Shown here piece after piece: positions 56,102-64,000 of a stretch of 64,000 bases of DNA; position 1 is the stretch's first letter, and every line of letters begins with the position of its first letter. A model generated the notes under the pieces. It had not been told where the DNA came from, did no database searches, and saw only the letters and a program-made list of their open reading frames with translations. The stretch covers positions 1 to 64,000 of the forward strand of contig CANQPD010000011.1 of the NCBI GenBank assembly GCA_947625655.1. The letters run 5' to 3'. Source of the stretch: an uncultured Dysosmobacter sp. Its GTDB lineage: Bacteria > Bacillota > Clostridia > Oscillospirales > Oscillospiraceae. The position numbers were made by a program, and so were the translations under genes.

Positions 56102-57295
56102 ATGATTCAAATTGCGATCCTGGGCCTTGGCACCGTCGGCACCGGCGTGGCCAAGGTGGTGGCGGAGAACGCCAAGCAGATCGAACGGAAGCTGGGGGAG
56201 CCCCTGCAGGTGAAGCGCATCCTGGTACGGCACTTCAAGGACGGCCCCTACCGCCAGCTGATGACCGACGATTTCAGGAAGATCGAGGAGGACGACGCCA
56301 TCCGCGTGGTGGTGGAGACCATCGGCGGCGTGGAGGCGGCCTATGAATATACGAAACGGGCGCTGGCGGCGGGCAAGCATGTGGTCACCGCCAACAAGCA
56401 GCTGGTGGCGGAGCATGGCTGCGAGCTGCTGGAGCTGGCCAAGAAGAAAAGCGTCAGCTATCTGTTCGAGGCCAGCGTGGGCGGCGGCATCCCCATTCTG
56501 CACCCCCTGACCCAGTGCATGGCGGCCAACCGCATCGACGAGGTGTACGGCATCCTGAACGGCACCACCAACTACATCCTCACCCGCATGGTCCGCACCG
56601 GCGCGTTCTTCTCCGACGCCCTGCGGGAGGCCCAGGCCAAGGGCTACGCCGAGGCGGACCCCACCGCCGATGTGGAGGGCATCGACGCCGGGCGCAAGAT
56701 CTGCATTCTGGCGGACCTGGCCTTCGGCCACCAGGTGGACCCGGCGGCTGTGCCTATGGAGGGCATTGCCAAGCTGTCCCTCCGGGATGTGAAGATCGCC
56801 CACAGGGCGGGTTACCGCATCAAGCTGCTGGGCCGGGCGGTCCGGCTGCCCGGCGGCGGGCGCACCGCGTATGTTGCCCCCCATCTGATCCCGGAAGAGA
56901 ACCCCATCGCCAATGTGGAGGACGTGTTCAACGCCGTCATGGTCCGGGGCAACGCCACCGGCGAGGTCATGTTTTACGGCAAGGGCGCCGGCGAAATGCC
57001 CACCGCCTCCGCCTGCGTGGCGGACGTGATGGAATGCCTCCAGGCCAGCCCCCGGCGGGAGGAGATCGGCTGGTCGGCGGACACCGCCGGCTTTGAAGAC
57101 CCGCTGGAGCTGCACACCCGCTACTACTTCCGCATCGAGGGCAGCCTGACCGACGCCGCCATGGCCTTCGGCCAGGTGGAGGTCCTCAGCGAGGACGGCG
57201 AGACCGCCTTTTTGACGGACCGCATCAGCGGGCAGGACGCCATGCAGCAGTCCGAGTGCCTGAACGTGCTGGCCTGTATGCGGGTTCTGGCATGA
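56102..57295 (+). CDS. hom: homoserine dehydrogenase
   Basis: The 397-aa protein reduces aspartate semialdehyde to homoserine. NAD(P)-binding GLGTVGTGVAKVV is at the N-terminus. VTANKQLVAEHGCELLELA and LNGTTNYILTRM are the catalytic region, and DVEGIDAGRKICILA follows. A C-terminal ACT-like region gives threonine feedback in this length class. The lysC gene follows at 75 bases. Confidence 0.95.
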   Translation: MIQIAILGLGTVGTGVAKVVAENAKQIERKLGEPLQVKRILVRHFKDGPYRQLMTDDFRKIEEDDAIRVVVETIGGVEAAYEYTKRALAAGKHVVTANKQLVAEHGCELLELAKKKSVSYLFEASVGGGIPILHPLTQCMAANRIDEVYGILNGTTNYILTRMVRTGAFFSDALREAQAKGYAEADPTADVEGIDAGRKICILADLAFGHQVDPAAVPMEGIAKLSLRDVKIAHRAGYRIKLLGRAVRLPGGGRTAYVAPHLIPEENPIANVEDVFNAVMVRGNATGEVMFYGKGAGEMPTASACVADVMECLQASPRREEIGWSADTAGFEDPLELHTRYYFRIEGSLTDAAMAFGQVEVLSEDGETAFLTDRISGQDAMQQSECLNVLACMRVLA

Positions 57296-57369
57296 ATCCC
57301 CAACCGCTCCCCCGCCGCATAGGATGGGCTGGGGGAGAGGACCCAATCTGAAGCAAAGAAGGAAACGCT

Positions 57370-58581
57370 ATGAGTTTGATCGTACAGAAATTCGGCGGCA
57401 CCTCCGTGCGGGATGCTGCGCGCATCCGGAACGTTGCCGCCATTATCGCGGAGACCTATCTGGCGGGCAACGATGTGATCGTCGTCCTGTCCGCCCAGGG
57501 CGACACCACAGACGACCTCATCGCCAAGGCGGAGGAGATCAATCCCCGGGCATCCAAGCGGGAGATGGATATGCTGCTGTCCACCGGCGAGCAGATTTCC
57601 GTGGCCCTGTGCGCCATGGCGCTGGAGAGCATGGGGCTGCCCTGTGTGTCCCTGGCGGCGTGGCAGGTGGGCATCCAGTCCACCAGCGTCCATTCCGACG
57701 CCCGGATCAAGAAAATCGACCCCGAGCGCATCCAGTCAGAGCTGGATCAGCACCGCATCGTGATCGTCACCGGCTTCCAGGGCGTGGACCGCAACGGCGA
57801 CGTCACCACCCTGGGCCGCGGCGGCTCTGACACCAGCGCCGTTGCCCTGGCGGCGGCCTTCCGGGCGGAGCTGTGCCAGATCTACACCGACGTGGACGGC
57901 GTGTATACCACCGACCCCCGCATCGTTCCCAACGCCCGCAAGCTGGAGGAGATCACCTACGACGAGATGCTGGAGCTGGCCAGCCAGGGCGCCCAGGTGC
58001 TCCACAACCGCAGCGTGGAGCTTGCCAAGAAGTTCAGAGTGAATTTGGAAGTCGTGTCCAGCTTGGAGCGCAAGCCCGGCACGAAAGTTAAGGAGGTCAC
58101 CAAAGTGGAAAAAACCAACATCGCCGGTGTCGCCAAGGACACCAGCATCGCCCGTGTGGCCCTGGTGGGCCTGCAGCACAACCCCGGCGTCGCCTTCCAG
58201 GTCTTCGACCTGCTGAGCAAGCACAACATCAACGTGGATGTCATCCTGCAGTCCATCGGCCGGGAGGAGACCAAGGACATCACCTTCACCGTCCACAAAA
58301 AGGACCTGGTGGAAGTGGAGGATATCCTCAACGAACATAAGGACGCGCTGAAATTCGACCACATCGAGGCCGACGAGCACATCGGCAAGGTCTCCATCGT
58401 GGGCGTGGGCCTGATGAGCAACTGCGGCGTGGCCGCCAAGATGTTCGAGGCCCTGTACGAGGCCGGCATCAACATCCAGATGATCAACACCTCCGAGATC
58501 CGCGTCTCCGTTCTGCTGGACGAGACGGACGTGAACCGGGCGGTGAAGGCCATCCACGCCAAGTTCTTTGACGAGATTTAA
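57370..58581 (+). CDS. lysC: aspartate kinase
   Basis: The 403-aa protein phosphorylates aspartate, the first step to lysine, threonine and methionine. The N-terminal kinase domain begins LIVQKFGGTSVRD and includes LGRGGSDTSAVALAAAF; two C-terminal ACT domains follow (GVAFQVFDLLSKHNINVDVILQS, GVAAKMFEALYEAGINIQMINTSE). It is clustered with hom and the ACT regulator. The stop is followed by a series of hairpins. Confidence 0.96.
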   Translation: MSLIVQKFGGTSVRDAARIRNVAAIIAETYLAGNDVIVVLSAQGDTTDDLIAKAEEINPRASKREMDMLLSTGEQISVALCAMALESMGLPCVSLAAWQVGIQSTSVHSDARIKKIDPERIQSELDQHRIVIVTGFQGVDRNGDVTTLGRGGSDTSAVALAAAFRAELCQIYTDVDGVYTTDPRIVPNARKLEEITYDEMLELASQGAQVLHNRSVELAKKFRVNLEVVSSLERKPGTKVKEVTKVEKTNIAGVAKDTSIARVALVGLQHNPGVAFQVFDLLSKHNINVDVILQSIGREETKDITFTVHKKDLVEVEDILNEHKDALKFDHIEADEHIGKVSIVGVGLMSNCGVAAKMFEALYEAGINIQMINTSEIRVSVLLDETDVNRAVKAIHAKFFDEI

Positions 58582-58584
58582 AAG

Positions 58585-58725
58585 TCTAGGGGGGATCATA
58601 TCCCCCCCCTAGATACGCTTTTCCGGTCAATGACCGGAAAAGCGATACCCCCCTCACGTCCGCACAGCGGACGTGTCGCCGCGGCGGGCAGAGGAATTGT
58701 GGCGGAAGTGAATTCCGCCACAATT
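58585..58725. other. four consecutive perfect hairpins after lysC
   Basis: TCTAGGGGGG/CCCCCCTAGA (58585-58613), CGCTTTTCCGG/CCGGAAAAGCG (58616-58644), CACGTCCGC/GCGGACGTG (58655-58675) and AATTGTGGCGGAA/TTCCGCCACAATT (58695-58725). The last is followed by TATTAT. Together they terminate lysC and insulate the ACT-PFL unit. Four in a row is unusual and hints at a repeat element. Confidence 0.7.
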
Positions 58726-58819
58726 ATTATGAAACGCATATGCTTCTTTTCGCATTGTGGATTTACTTTGGCCGGGCGCTGTGCTAAAATAAACCGATTT
58801 GTTTCAGAGGAGGAAAATT

Positions 58820-59089
58820 ATGAACGCTATCGTCACCGTCATCGGGGAGGACAAGGTGGGCATCATCGCCGCCGTGTGCGCCCTGCTGGCTGAAAACAAC
58901 GTCAACATCCTGGATATCTCCCAGACCATCCTGCAGGGCTCCTTCACCATGGTGATGGCCGTGGATGTGGAGAAGGCCAAGGTGCCCGTGGGCGACCTGC
59001 GGGACCGGCTGGCTGCGCTGGGGGAGAAGATGGGCATTTCCATCCGCATCCAGCGGGAGGAAATTTTTGACGCCATGCACCGCATTTGA
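58820..59089 (+). CDS. ACT-domain protein (UPF0237 type)
   Basis: The 89-aa protein starts at ATG 58820 after AGGAGG. It is a single small ACT domain: [44 protein letters not shown]0237 proteins regularly precede UPF0210/PFL proteins. It is probably a regulatory or ligand-binding subunit of the next protein; ligand unknown. Confidence 0.93.
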   Translation: MNAIVTVIGEDKVGIIAAVCALLAENNVNILDISQTILQGSFTMVMAVDVEKAKVPVGDLRDRLAALGEKMGISIRIQREEIFDAMHRI

Positions 59090-59103
59090 GGGAGGAGAGG
59101 ACC

Positions 59104-60462
59104 ATGCTCAATCAAAAAGACATCCTCTCCACCATTGAGATGATCGACCAGCAGCACCTGGACATCCGCACCATCACCATGGGCATCTCGCTTTTGAGCT
59201 GCTGCGACCCGGACCCGAAGCGGGCCTGCGGGAAAATTTACGAAAAGATCACCCGCTGCGCGGAAAAGCTGGTCAAAACCGGCGAGGATATCGAGCGGGA
59301 ATTCGGCATCCCCATCGTCAACAAGCGCATCTCCGTGACGCCCATGGCCCTGGTGGCCGGCGCCAGCGAAACGGAGGACTACGTGCCCTTCGCCCTGGCC
59401 CTGGACCGGGCGGCGCAGACCTGCGGCGTCAACTTCATCGGCGGCTATTCCGCCCTGGTGCAGAAGGGGATGACCCAGGCGGATGAAAAGCTGATCCGCT
59501 CCATCCCGGAGGCCCTGGCCCGGACGGAGCTGGTGTGCTCCTCCGTCAACGTGGGCTCCACCAAGGCGGGCATCAACATGGACGCCGTGGCCCTGATGGG
59601 CCGCGTCGTCAAGGACACCGCCAAGGCCACGGCTGACCGGGACGGCCTGGGCTGCGCCAAGCTGGTGGTGTTCTGCAACGCGGTGGAGGACAACCCCTTC
59701 ATGGCCGGCGCCTTCCACGGCGTGGGCGAGGCGGAGAAGGTCATCAACGTGGGCGTCTCCGGTCCCGGCGTGGTGCACCACGCCCTGCAGGCGGTGAAGG
59801 GCCAGCCCTTTGACGTGGTGGCGGAGACCATCAAGAAGACCGCCTTCCGGGTGACCCGCATGGGCCAGCTGGTGGCCCAGGAGGCCAGCCGCCGCCTGGA
59901 CACGCCCTTCGGCATCGTGGATCTGAGCCTGGCCCCCACCCCCGCCATCGGCGACAGCGTGGCCCGCATCCTGGAGGAGATGGGCCTGGAGACCTGCGGC
60001 ACCCACGGCACCACGGCGGCCCTGGCGCTGCTGAACGACGCGGTGAAAAAGGGCGGCGTAATGGCGTCCTCCAGCGTGGGGGGCCTCTCCGGCGCGTTTA
60101 TCCCCGTCAGCGAGGACGAGGGCATGATCGCCGCCGCCAAGGCCGGGACGCTGTGCCTGGACAAGCTGGAGGCCATGACCTGCGTGTGCTCCGTGGGGTT
60201 GGATATGATCGCCGTCCCCGGCGACACCCCGGCGGAGACCATTTCCGCCATCATCGCCGACGAGGCGGCCATCGGCATGGTGAACTGCAAGACCACCGCC
60301 GTCCGCATCCTGCCCACGCCGGGCAAGGCGGTGGGGGACACCATCGAGATGGGCGGCCTCCTGGGCAGCGCGCCGGTGATGCCGGTGCATCCGGAGTCCA
60401 GCGCGGCGTTTATCGCCCGGGGCGGACGGATTCCGGCGCCGATGCACAGCTTGAAGAACTGA
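59104..60462 (+). CDS. UPF0210 (PFL-like) family protein
   Basis: The 452-aa protein starts at ATG 59104 after GGAGGAGAGG; an upstream in-frame start at 59086 overlaps the ACT gene. Family features: [67 protein letters not shown] and [23 protein letters not shown]. The fold is related to glycyl-radical pyruvate formate-lyase barrels, but there is no glycyl radical motif, and the function is not established. Confidence 0.9.
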   Translation: MLNQKDILSTIEMIDQQHLDIRTITMGISLLSCCDPDPKRACGKIYEKITRCAEKLVKTGEDIEREFGIPIVNKRISVTPMALVAGASETEDYVPFALALDRAAQTCGVNFIGGYSALVQKGMTQADEKLIRSIPEALARTELVCSSVNVGSTKAGINMDAVALMGRVVKDTAKATADRDGLGCAKLVVFCNAVEDNPFMAGAFHGVGEAEKVINVGVSGPGVVHHALQAVKGQPFDVVAETIKKTAFRVTRMGQLVAQEASRRLDTPFGIVDLSLAPTPAIGDSVARILEEMGLETCGTHGTTAALALLNDAVKKGGVMASSSVGGLSGAFIPVSEDEGMIAAAKAGTLCLDKLEAMTCVCSVGLDMIAVPGDTPAETISAIIADEAAIGMVNCKTTAVRILPTPGKAVGDTIEMGGLLGSAPVMPVHPESSAAFIARGGRIPAPMHSLKN

Positions 60463-60529
60463 CACAGGTATTCCTGAATTTTTGGATCAAAACGACTTGT
60501 GCCTTTTTAAGAATCCGTGAAAAAGAAGA

Positions 60530-60565
60530 GCGCCGAAAGATATGTCTTTCGGCGCTTTTCTTTAT
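60530..60565 (+). terminator. intrinsic terminator of the ACT-PFL unit
   Basis: GCGCCGAAAGA pairs with TCTTTCGGCGC (60545-60555), then TTTTCTTTAT. Confidence 0.9.
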
Positions 60566-60683
60566 ATAATTTGGACGCAATTTTTAATGCCTTTTCCCAC
60601 ATAAACAACTTTTTTACCATCGTTTGATAGTAGATGAATCAGTTTTAAAAAATTCATGTCATAATGTAGAGGGAGGTGATGAC

Positions 60684-60947
60684 ATGAAACCATACCGCAC
60701 GCAGGAAAAAGTCCCCTGGCGGGAGATCACAGCCGTCCTCTATTGGTATCTGGAAATCCAGGTGAAGGACATCTGGCGGCATCAAAAACGGGGAGACCGG
60801 CGGGCCGCGGCGCTGTCGCTGCCCCGCCTGGGGGAGACCTGCGAAAATATCCGCTGTCTCCGCCGTTTCCTGGGGTATCACGGCGAGACAAAATGGGAAC
60901 GGGAGGCGGAAAAGCTGCTGGAACCGGAGACACAGGAGGGATCGTGA
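60684..60947 (+). CDS. hypothetical small basic protein
   Basis: The 87-aa protein starts at ATG 60684 after GGGAGGTG. It is Arg/Trp/Glu-rich and helical (VPWREITAVLYWYLEIQVKDIWRHQKRGDRR). Not recognised. The minus-strand terminator of queH begins at its stop codon. Confidence 0.65.
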   Translation: MKPYRTQEKVPWREITAVLYWYLEIQVKDIWRHQKRGDRRAAALSLPRLGETCENIRCLRRFLGYHGETKWEREAEKLLEPETQEGS

Positions 60948-60976
60948 AAAAAGCGGACCGCCGAAAGGCGGCCCGC
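60947..60976 (-). terminator. leftward terminator of queH
   Basis: On the minus strand GCGGGCCGCC pairs with GGCGGTCCGC around a 4-nt loop, one mismatch, then a T run. It shares bases with the end of the convergent small gene. Confidence 0.75.
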
Positions 60977-61086
60977 TTCCTATATGCTGCCCTCAGTGAA
61001 CAAAGGGTAGTTTACCGTTTGTCCCCGCCAATCGGCCGATGGTCCGCCATCCCTGGACAGCGGGGACGGCTGCTTTTAAAATGGGG

Positions 61087-61653
61087 TCAGCGCTCTGCGA
61101 ATTTCGCCTTGTCCCGGTCGATCTGCTTCTGGTAGCGGTCGGCTTCGGAGAACACGCAGCCGCAGTATTTCTGCATGTAAAAGCCCAGCTCCCGGGCCCG
61201 CTGGTTGCCGGCGCGGAAATTGGGGCGGAAGTCCCGGTAGAGAAATTCCACGCCGTACTGTCTGGCGTACCGCTCCGCCGCCTGGGCGATGCCGTCGTGA
61301 TCCTGGTAGAGGCTGGCCAGCAGGGTAGTGGTGAAGGCGGTAAAGCCGTGCTCGGCGGCGTACCGGGCGGCGCCCTCGATGCGGTGCTCGTAGCAATACG
61401 TACAGCGGTGGTCGATGTCCCCGGCCACGCGGCGGACAAAGTCCTTCAGGCCGTAATCCTCCTGCACCCGGACCTCCATGCCGATGGTGGGGGCGTATTC
61501 CAGCAGGCAGTCCCGCCGGGCCTGGTATTCCTTCCAGGGGTGGATGTTGGGGTTGTACCAGAAGGCCACCGGCTCGATGCCCTCGGCCCGGAGGGGGTCG
61601 ATGCAGCTCAGGGAGCAGGGGGCGCAGCAGGTGTGCATCAAAACAGTTTCCAT
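61087..61653 (-). CDS. queH: epoxyqueuosine reductase QueH
   Basis: The 188-aa protein performs the last step of queuosine synthesis in tRNA, replacing QueG where that is missing. Conserved cysteine pairs: HTCCAPCSLSC near the N-terminus, HRCTYCYEHRIEGAARYA in the middle, and YCGCVFSE near the C-terminus, expected to hold Fe-S and Fe centres. It starts behind a weak GGGAT site and is transcribed alone. Confidence 0.93.
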   Translation of the reverse strand: METVLMHTCCAPCSLSCIDPLRAEGIEPVAFWYNPNIHPWKEYQARRDCLLEYAPTIGMEVRVQEDYGLKDFVRRVAGDIDHRCTYCYEHRIEGAARYAAEHGFTAFTTTLLASLYQDHDGIAQAAERYARQYGVEFLYRDFRPNFRAGNQRARELGFYMQKYCGCVFSEADRYQKQIDRDKAKFAER

Positions 61654-61771
61654 GGGAATCCCTCATTTCGGTATGATTGGGACAAGTATATCATAAAAAT
61701 AACAAAAGGCCAAGGGCAGAAAGTTTTCACTTTCTTAACAGTTTCTTTACAGCTTGGCCAGACTTTTCCGA

Positions 61772-61800
61772 TTGCACATTTCGTCGAAAAAGAGTATGAT
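61772..61800 (+). promoter_or_regulatory. promoter of the activase gene
   Basis: TTGCAC (61772-61777), 17-bp spacer, TATGAT (61795-61800), 75 bases before the TTG start. Confidence 0.65.
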
Positions 61801-61875
61801 ACCAACTAATGTGGCATCTTGTGGTTATTCGCCGAAAATGACGGAGTAACCGTTTACCTGAAGGAGGAAAAGACG

Positions 61876-64000
61876 TTGAAAGTGGGTCTTGACGTGGGGT
61901 CCACCACCATCAAGTGCGTGGTGCTGGACGACGCCGACAACATCTTATACAGTACATACGAACGGCATTTCAGCCATATCCTGGAAAAGTCCGAGGAGCT
62001 GCTGCGCCGGGTGGCGGAGCGGTATGTTCCCGGCGGCCGGGCGGAGCTGGCCATTTCCGGCTCTGCCGGCATGGGCATGGCGGACAGCGTGGACGTGCCC
62101 TTCGTGCAGGAGGTCTTCGCCACCCGGGTGGCCGCCAACAAGCTGGCCCCGGGGACGGACTGCATCATCGAGCTGGGCGGCGAGGACGCGAAGATCCTGT
62201 TCCTCACCGGCGGCACGGAGGTCCGCATGAACGGCTCCTGCGCCGGCGGCACCGGCGCGTTCATCGACCAGATGGCCACCCTTTTGAAAATGAGCGCCGA
62301 CGAGATGGACGCCGCCGCCCAGAAGGCGGAGAAGACGTACACCATCGCCTCCCGCTGCGGCGTGTTCGCCAAGAGCGACGTGCAGCCCCTGATCAACCAG
62401 GGGGCCAGGGCGGAGGACATCGCCGCCAGCATCTATCAGGCGGTGGTGAACCAGACCATCGCGGGCCTGGCCCAGGGGCGGCCCATCTGCGGCAATGTCC
62501 TGTATCTGGGCGGGCCGCTGACCTTCTCCAGCGTCCTGCGGAAGAGCTTTGACAAGACCCTGGGGGTCCAGGGTACCTGCCCGGAGAACAGCCTGCTGTT
62601 CGTGGCTCTGGGCGCGGCGTTCTACTCCGACCAGGCGTTTGACCTGACAGAAGTGGCGGACAGGCTCCAAAAGCATGGGGCCTCCGAGACCTACCGCAGC
62701 CAGCCCGCCCTGTTCAATAATCAGGAGGAATACGAGGCGTTCCGGGCCCGGCACGCCAAGGCCACGGTGCCCCGGGTGCCCTTCGGAGCGGACTACGCCG
62801 CCCCGGTGCATATCGGCATCGACTCCGGCTCCACCACCGTCAAGCTGGTGGTCATCGACGAGGACGCCCGCATCCTGTTTACCGACTACCGCCCCAACCT
62901 GGGCAACCCCGTGCCCCTGATCCGGGAGGTCCTGCAGAAGCTGTACGACGAGCACCCGGCCCTGCATGTGGCCTCCGTCACCACCACCGGCTACGGCGAG
63001 GACTTGGCGAAAAACGCCTTCCACGCCGACTACGGCGTGGTGGAGACCGTGGCCCACTTCACCGCCGCCCGGCACTTCCTGCCCAACGTGGATTTCATCA
63101 TCGACATCGGCGGCCAGGACATGAAGTGCTTCAAGATCGAGGATGGCGCCATCAGCAACATCTTCCTCAACGAGGCCTGCTCCTCCGGCTGCGGCAGCTT
63201 CCTCCAGACCTTTGCCCAGGCCCTGGGCTACGACGTGAAGGAGTTCGCCAAGCTGGGATTGTTCGCCGACCGGCCCGTGGATCTGGGCAGCCGCTGCACC
63301 GTCTTTATGAACTCCAGCGTCAAGCAGGCCCAGAAGGACGGGGCCACCATTGAGAACATCTCCGCGGGCCTCTCCATCTCCGTGGTGAAAAACGCCATTT
63401 ACAAGGTCATCCGGGCCGCGTCTCCCGAGGAGCTGGGAAGGAACATCGTGGTCCAGGGCGGCACGTTTTACAACGAGGCGGTCCTCCGGGCCTTTGAGAA
63501 GGAGATGGGCGTGGAGGTCATCCGGCCCGACATCGCGGGGCTGATGGGCGCCTACGGCGCGGCGCTGTACGGCCGGGGCAAGGCCGTCCACGGTCAGGCC
63601 AGCACCCTGCTGGACCGGGAGGCTCTGGCGGGATTCACCCAGGAGACCCGCAGCGAGGTCTGCGGCCGCTGCGGCAACAACTGCCAGCTGACCATCAACA
63701 CCTTTGCCGATGGCGGCACCTTCATCAGCGGCAACCGCTGCGACCGCCCCGTCACCGGCAAGGCGGACACCGGCGAGCGGAACCTTTACGAGTACAAGCG
63801 CAAGCTGATTTTGAGCTATAAGCCCGTCCCCGGCCGCCGGGGCAAGATCGGCCTGCCCCTGTGCCTGAACTTCTGGGAGCTGCTGCCCTTCTGGCACACC
63901 TTCTTCACGAAGCTGGGCTTCGCGGTGTACCACAGCCCCCTCAGCAGCCGGGACCTGTACCTGAAGGGGCAGGGGACCATCCCCAGCGACACCGCCTGCT
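61876..64000 (+). CDS. 2-hydroxyacyl-CoA dehydratase activase-type protein (3' cut by window edge)
   Basis: It starts at TTG 61876 after AAGGAGG; 708 codons are visible with no stop. Two BcrA/BadF ATPase domains are fused: DVGSTTIKCVVLDD and GSCAGGTGAF in the first, IGIDSGSTTVKLVVID and CSSGCGSFLQTFAQ in the second (near residue 440). These ASKHA ATPases use ATP and an Fe-S cluster to activate 2-hydroxyacyl-CoA dehydratases. After about residue 600, CGRCGNNCQLTI begins the C-terminal dehydratase-like part seen in large (about 1400-aa) activator proteins of unknown substrate. Confidence 0.9.
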   Translation, partial: MKVGLDVGSTTIKCVVLDDADNILYSTYERHFSHILEKSEELLRRVAERYVPGGRAELAISGSAGMGMADSVDVPFVQEVFATRVAANKLAPGTDCIIELGGEDAKILFLTGGTEVRMNGSCAGGTGAFIDQMATLLKMSADEMDAAAQKAEKTYTIASRCGVFAKSDVQPLINQGARAEDIAASIYQAVVNQTIAGLAQGRPICGNVLYLGGPLTFSSVLRKSFDKTLGVQGTCPENSLLFVALGAAFYSDQAFDLTEVADRLQKHGASETYRSQPALFNNQEEYEAFRARHAKATVPRVPFGADYAAPVHIGIDSGSTTVKLVVIDEDARILFTDYRPNLGNPVPLIREVLQKLYDEHPALHVASVTTTGYGEDLAKNAFHADYGVVETVAHFTAARHFLPNVDFIIDIGGQDMKCFKIEDGAISNIFLNEACSSGCGSFLQTFAQALGYDVKEFAKLGLFADRPVDLGSRCTVFMNSSVKQAQKDGATIENISAGLSISVVKNAIYKVIRAASPEELGRNIVVQGGTFYNEAVLRAFEKEMGVEVIRPDIAGLMGAYGAALYGRGKAVHGQASTLLDREALAGFTQETRSEVCGRCGNNCQLTINTFADGGTFISGNRCDRPVTGKADTGERNLYEYKRKLILSYKPVPGRRGKIGLPLCLNFWELLPFWHTFFTKLGFAVYHSPLSSRDLYLKGQGTIPSDTAC

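Overview
The window looks like a high-GC, spore-forming Clostridia chromosome, most likely an Oscillospiraceae relative (Flavonifractor / Lawsonibacter / Intestinimonas type). This rests on a V-type ATPase operon, spoIIGA-sigE and a spoIIM-like gene, a T-box leader, FprA flavodiiron protein, DUF951, QueH and a 2-hydroxyacyl-CoA dehydratase activator. The placement comes from gene content and codon style only; no database search was run.

Layout. (1) 1-1195: end of a V-ATPase operon (ntpB partial, ntpD). (2) About 1.1-13.05 kb: an integrative element inserted in the 3' end of ntpD. It gives ntpD a new C-terminus, and the displaced original 3' end survives as a 31-codon fragment at 13037-13132. 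It carries an HNH-like protein, a serine recombinase, an AT-rich block of three exported proteins (two share an identical 58-bp 3' coding end), an excisionase-like protein, an orphan DNA adenine methylase and a tyrosine integrase. Paired TTTTACCG arm-type sites lie near both ends. (3) 13.2-35.08 kb: core genome with fprA, a DUF2148-MarR operon behind twin palindromes, gltX-spoIIM-asnA, a LysR/LysE divergon, trpS, tagO-mnaA, small-protein genes, nth, rarA, an S1-domain gene, DUF951, spoIIGA-sigE, and a T-box-led operon ending in valS. (4) About 35.08-44.96 kb: an inovirus-like (filamentous phage) prophage. It has a Rep_trans initiator, a possible ssDNA-binding protein, a 57-aa major coat candidate, a large secreted pIII-like adhesin, a pVI-like membrane protein, a Zot/pI ATPase and an IS30-type transposase as likely integrase. 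It also has a 410-nt hairpin-rich intergenic region, a tRNA-like sequence with no anticodon arm, and eight copies of a 48-53-nt palindromic element with GTAACAC/GTGTTAC ends. (5) 45.0-64 kb: core genome with ddl-murF-ABC-F and following genes, prfA, a fused tsaC-coaE gene, an M18 aminopeptidase, a MITE-like inverted-repeat element, ACT-hom-lysC, ACT-PFL, queH and the start of an acyl-CoA dehydratase activase.

How it works together. The prophage minus-strand order pIII-like, pVI-like, Zot matches the gIII-gVI-gI order of classical filamentous phages, and rep, coat and ssDNA-binding candidates lie upstream. Several palindromes abut gene ends so closely that the palindrome supplies the stop codon, which makes the phage look modular. 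Both mobile elements interrupt otherwise ordinary core operons without breaking them: one rebuilds the ntpD 3' end, the other sits between valS and ddl.

Limits. Functions come from motif recognition by eye. Hairpin, att and promoter calls are by inspection, and no folding or similarity statistics were computed.
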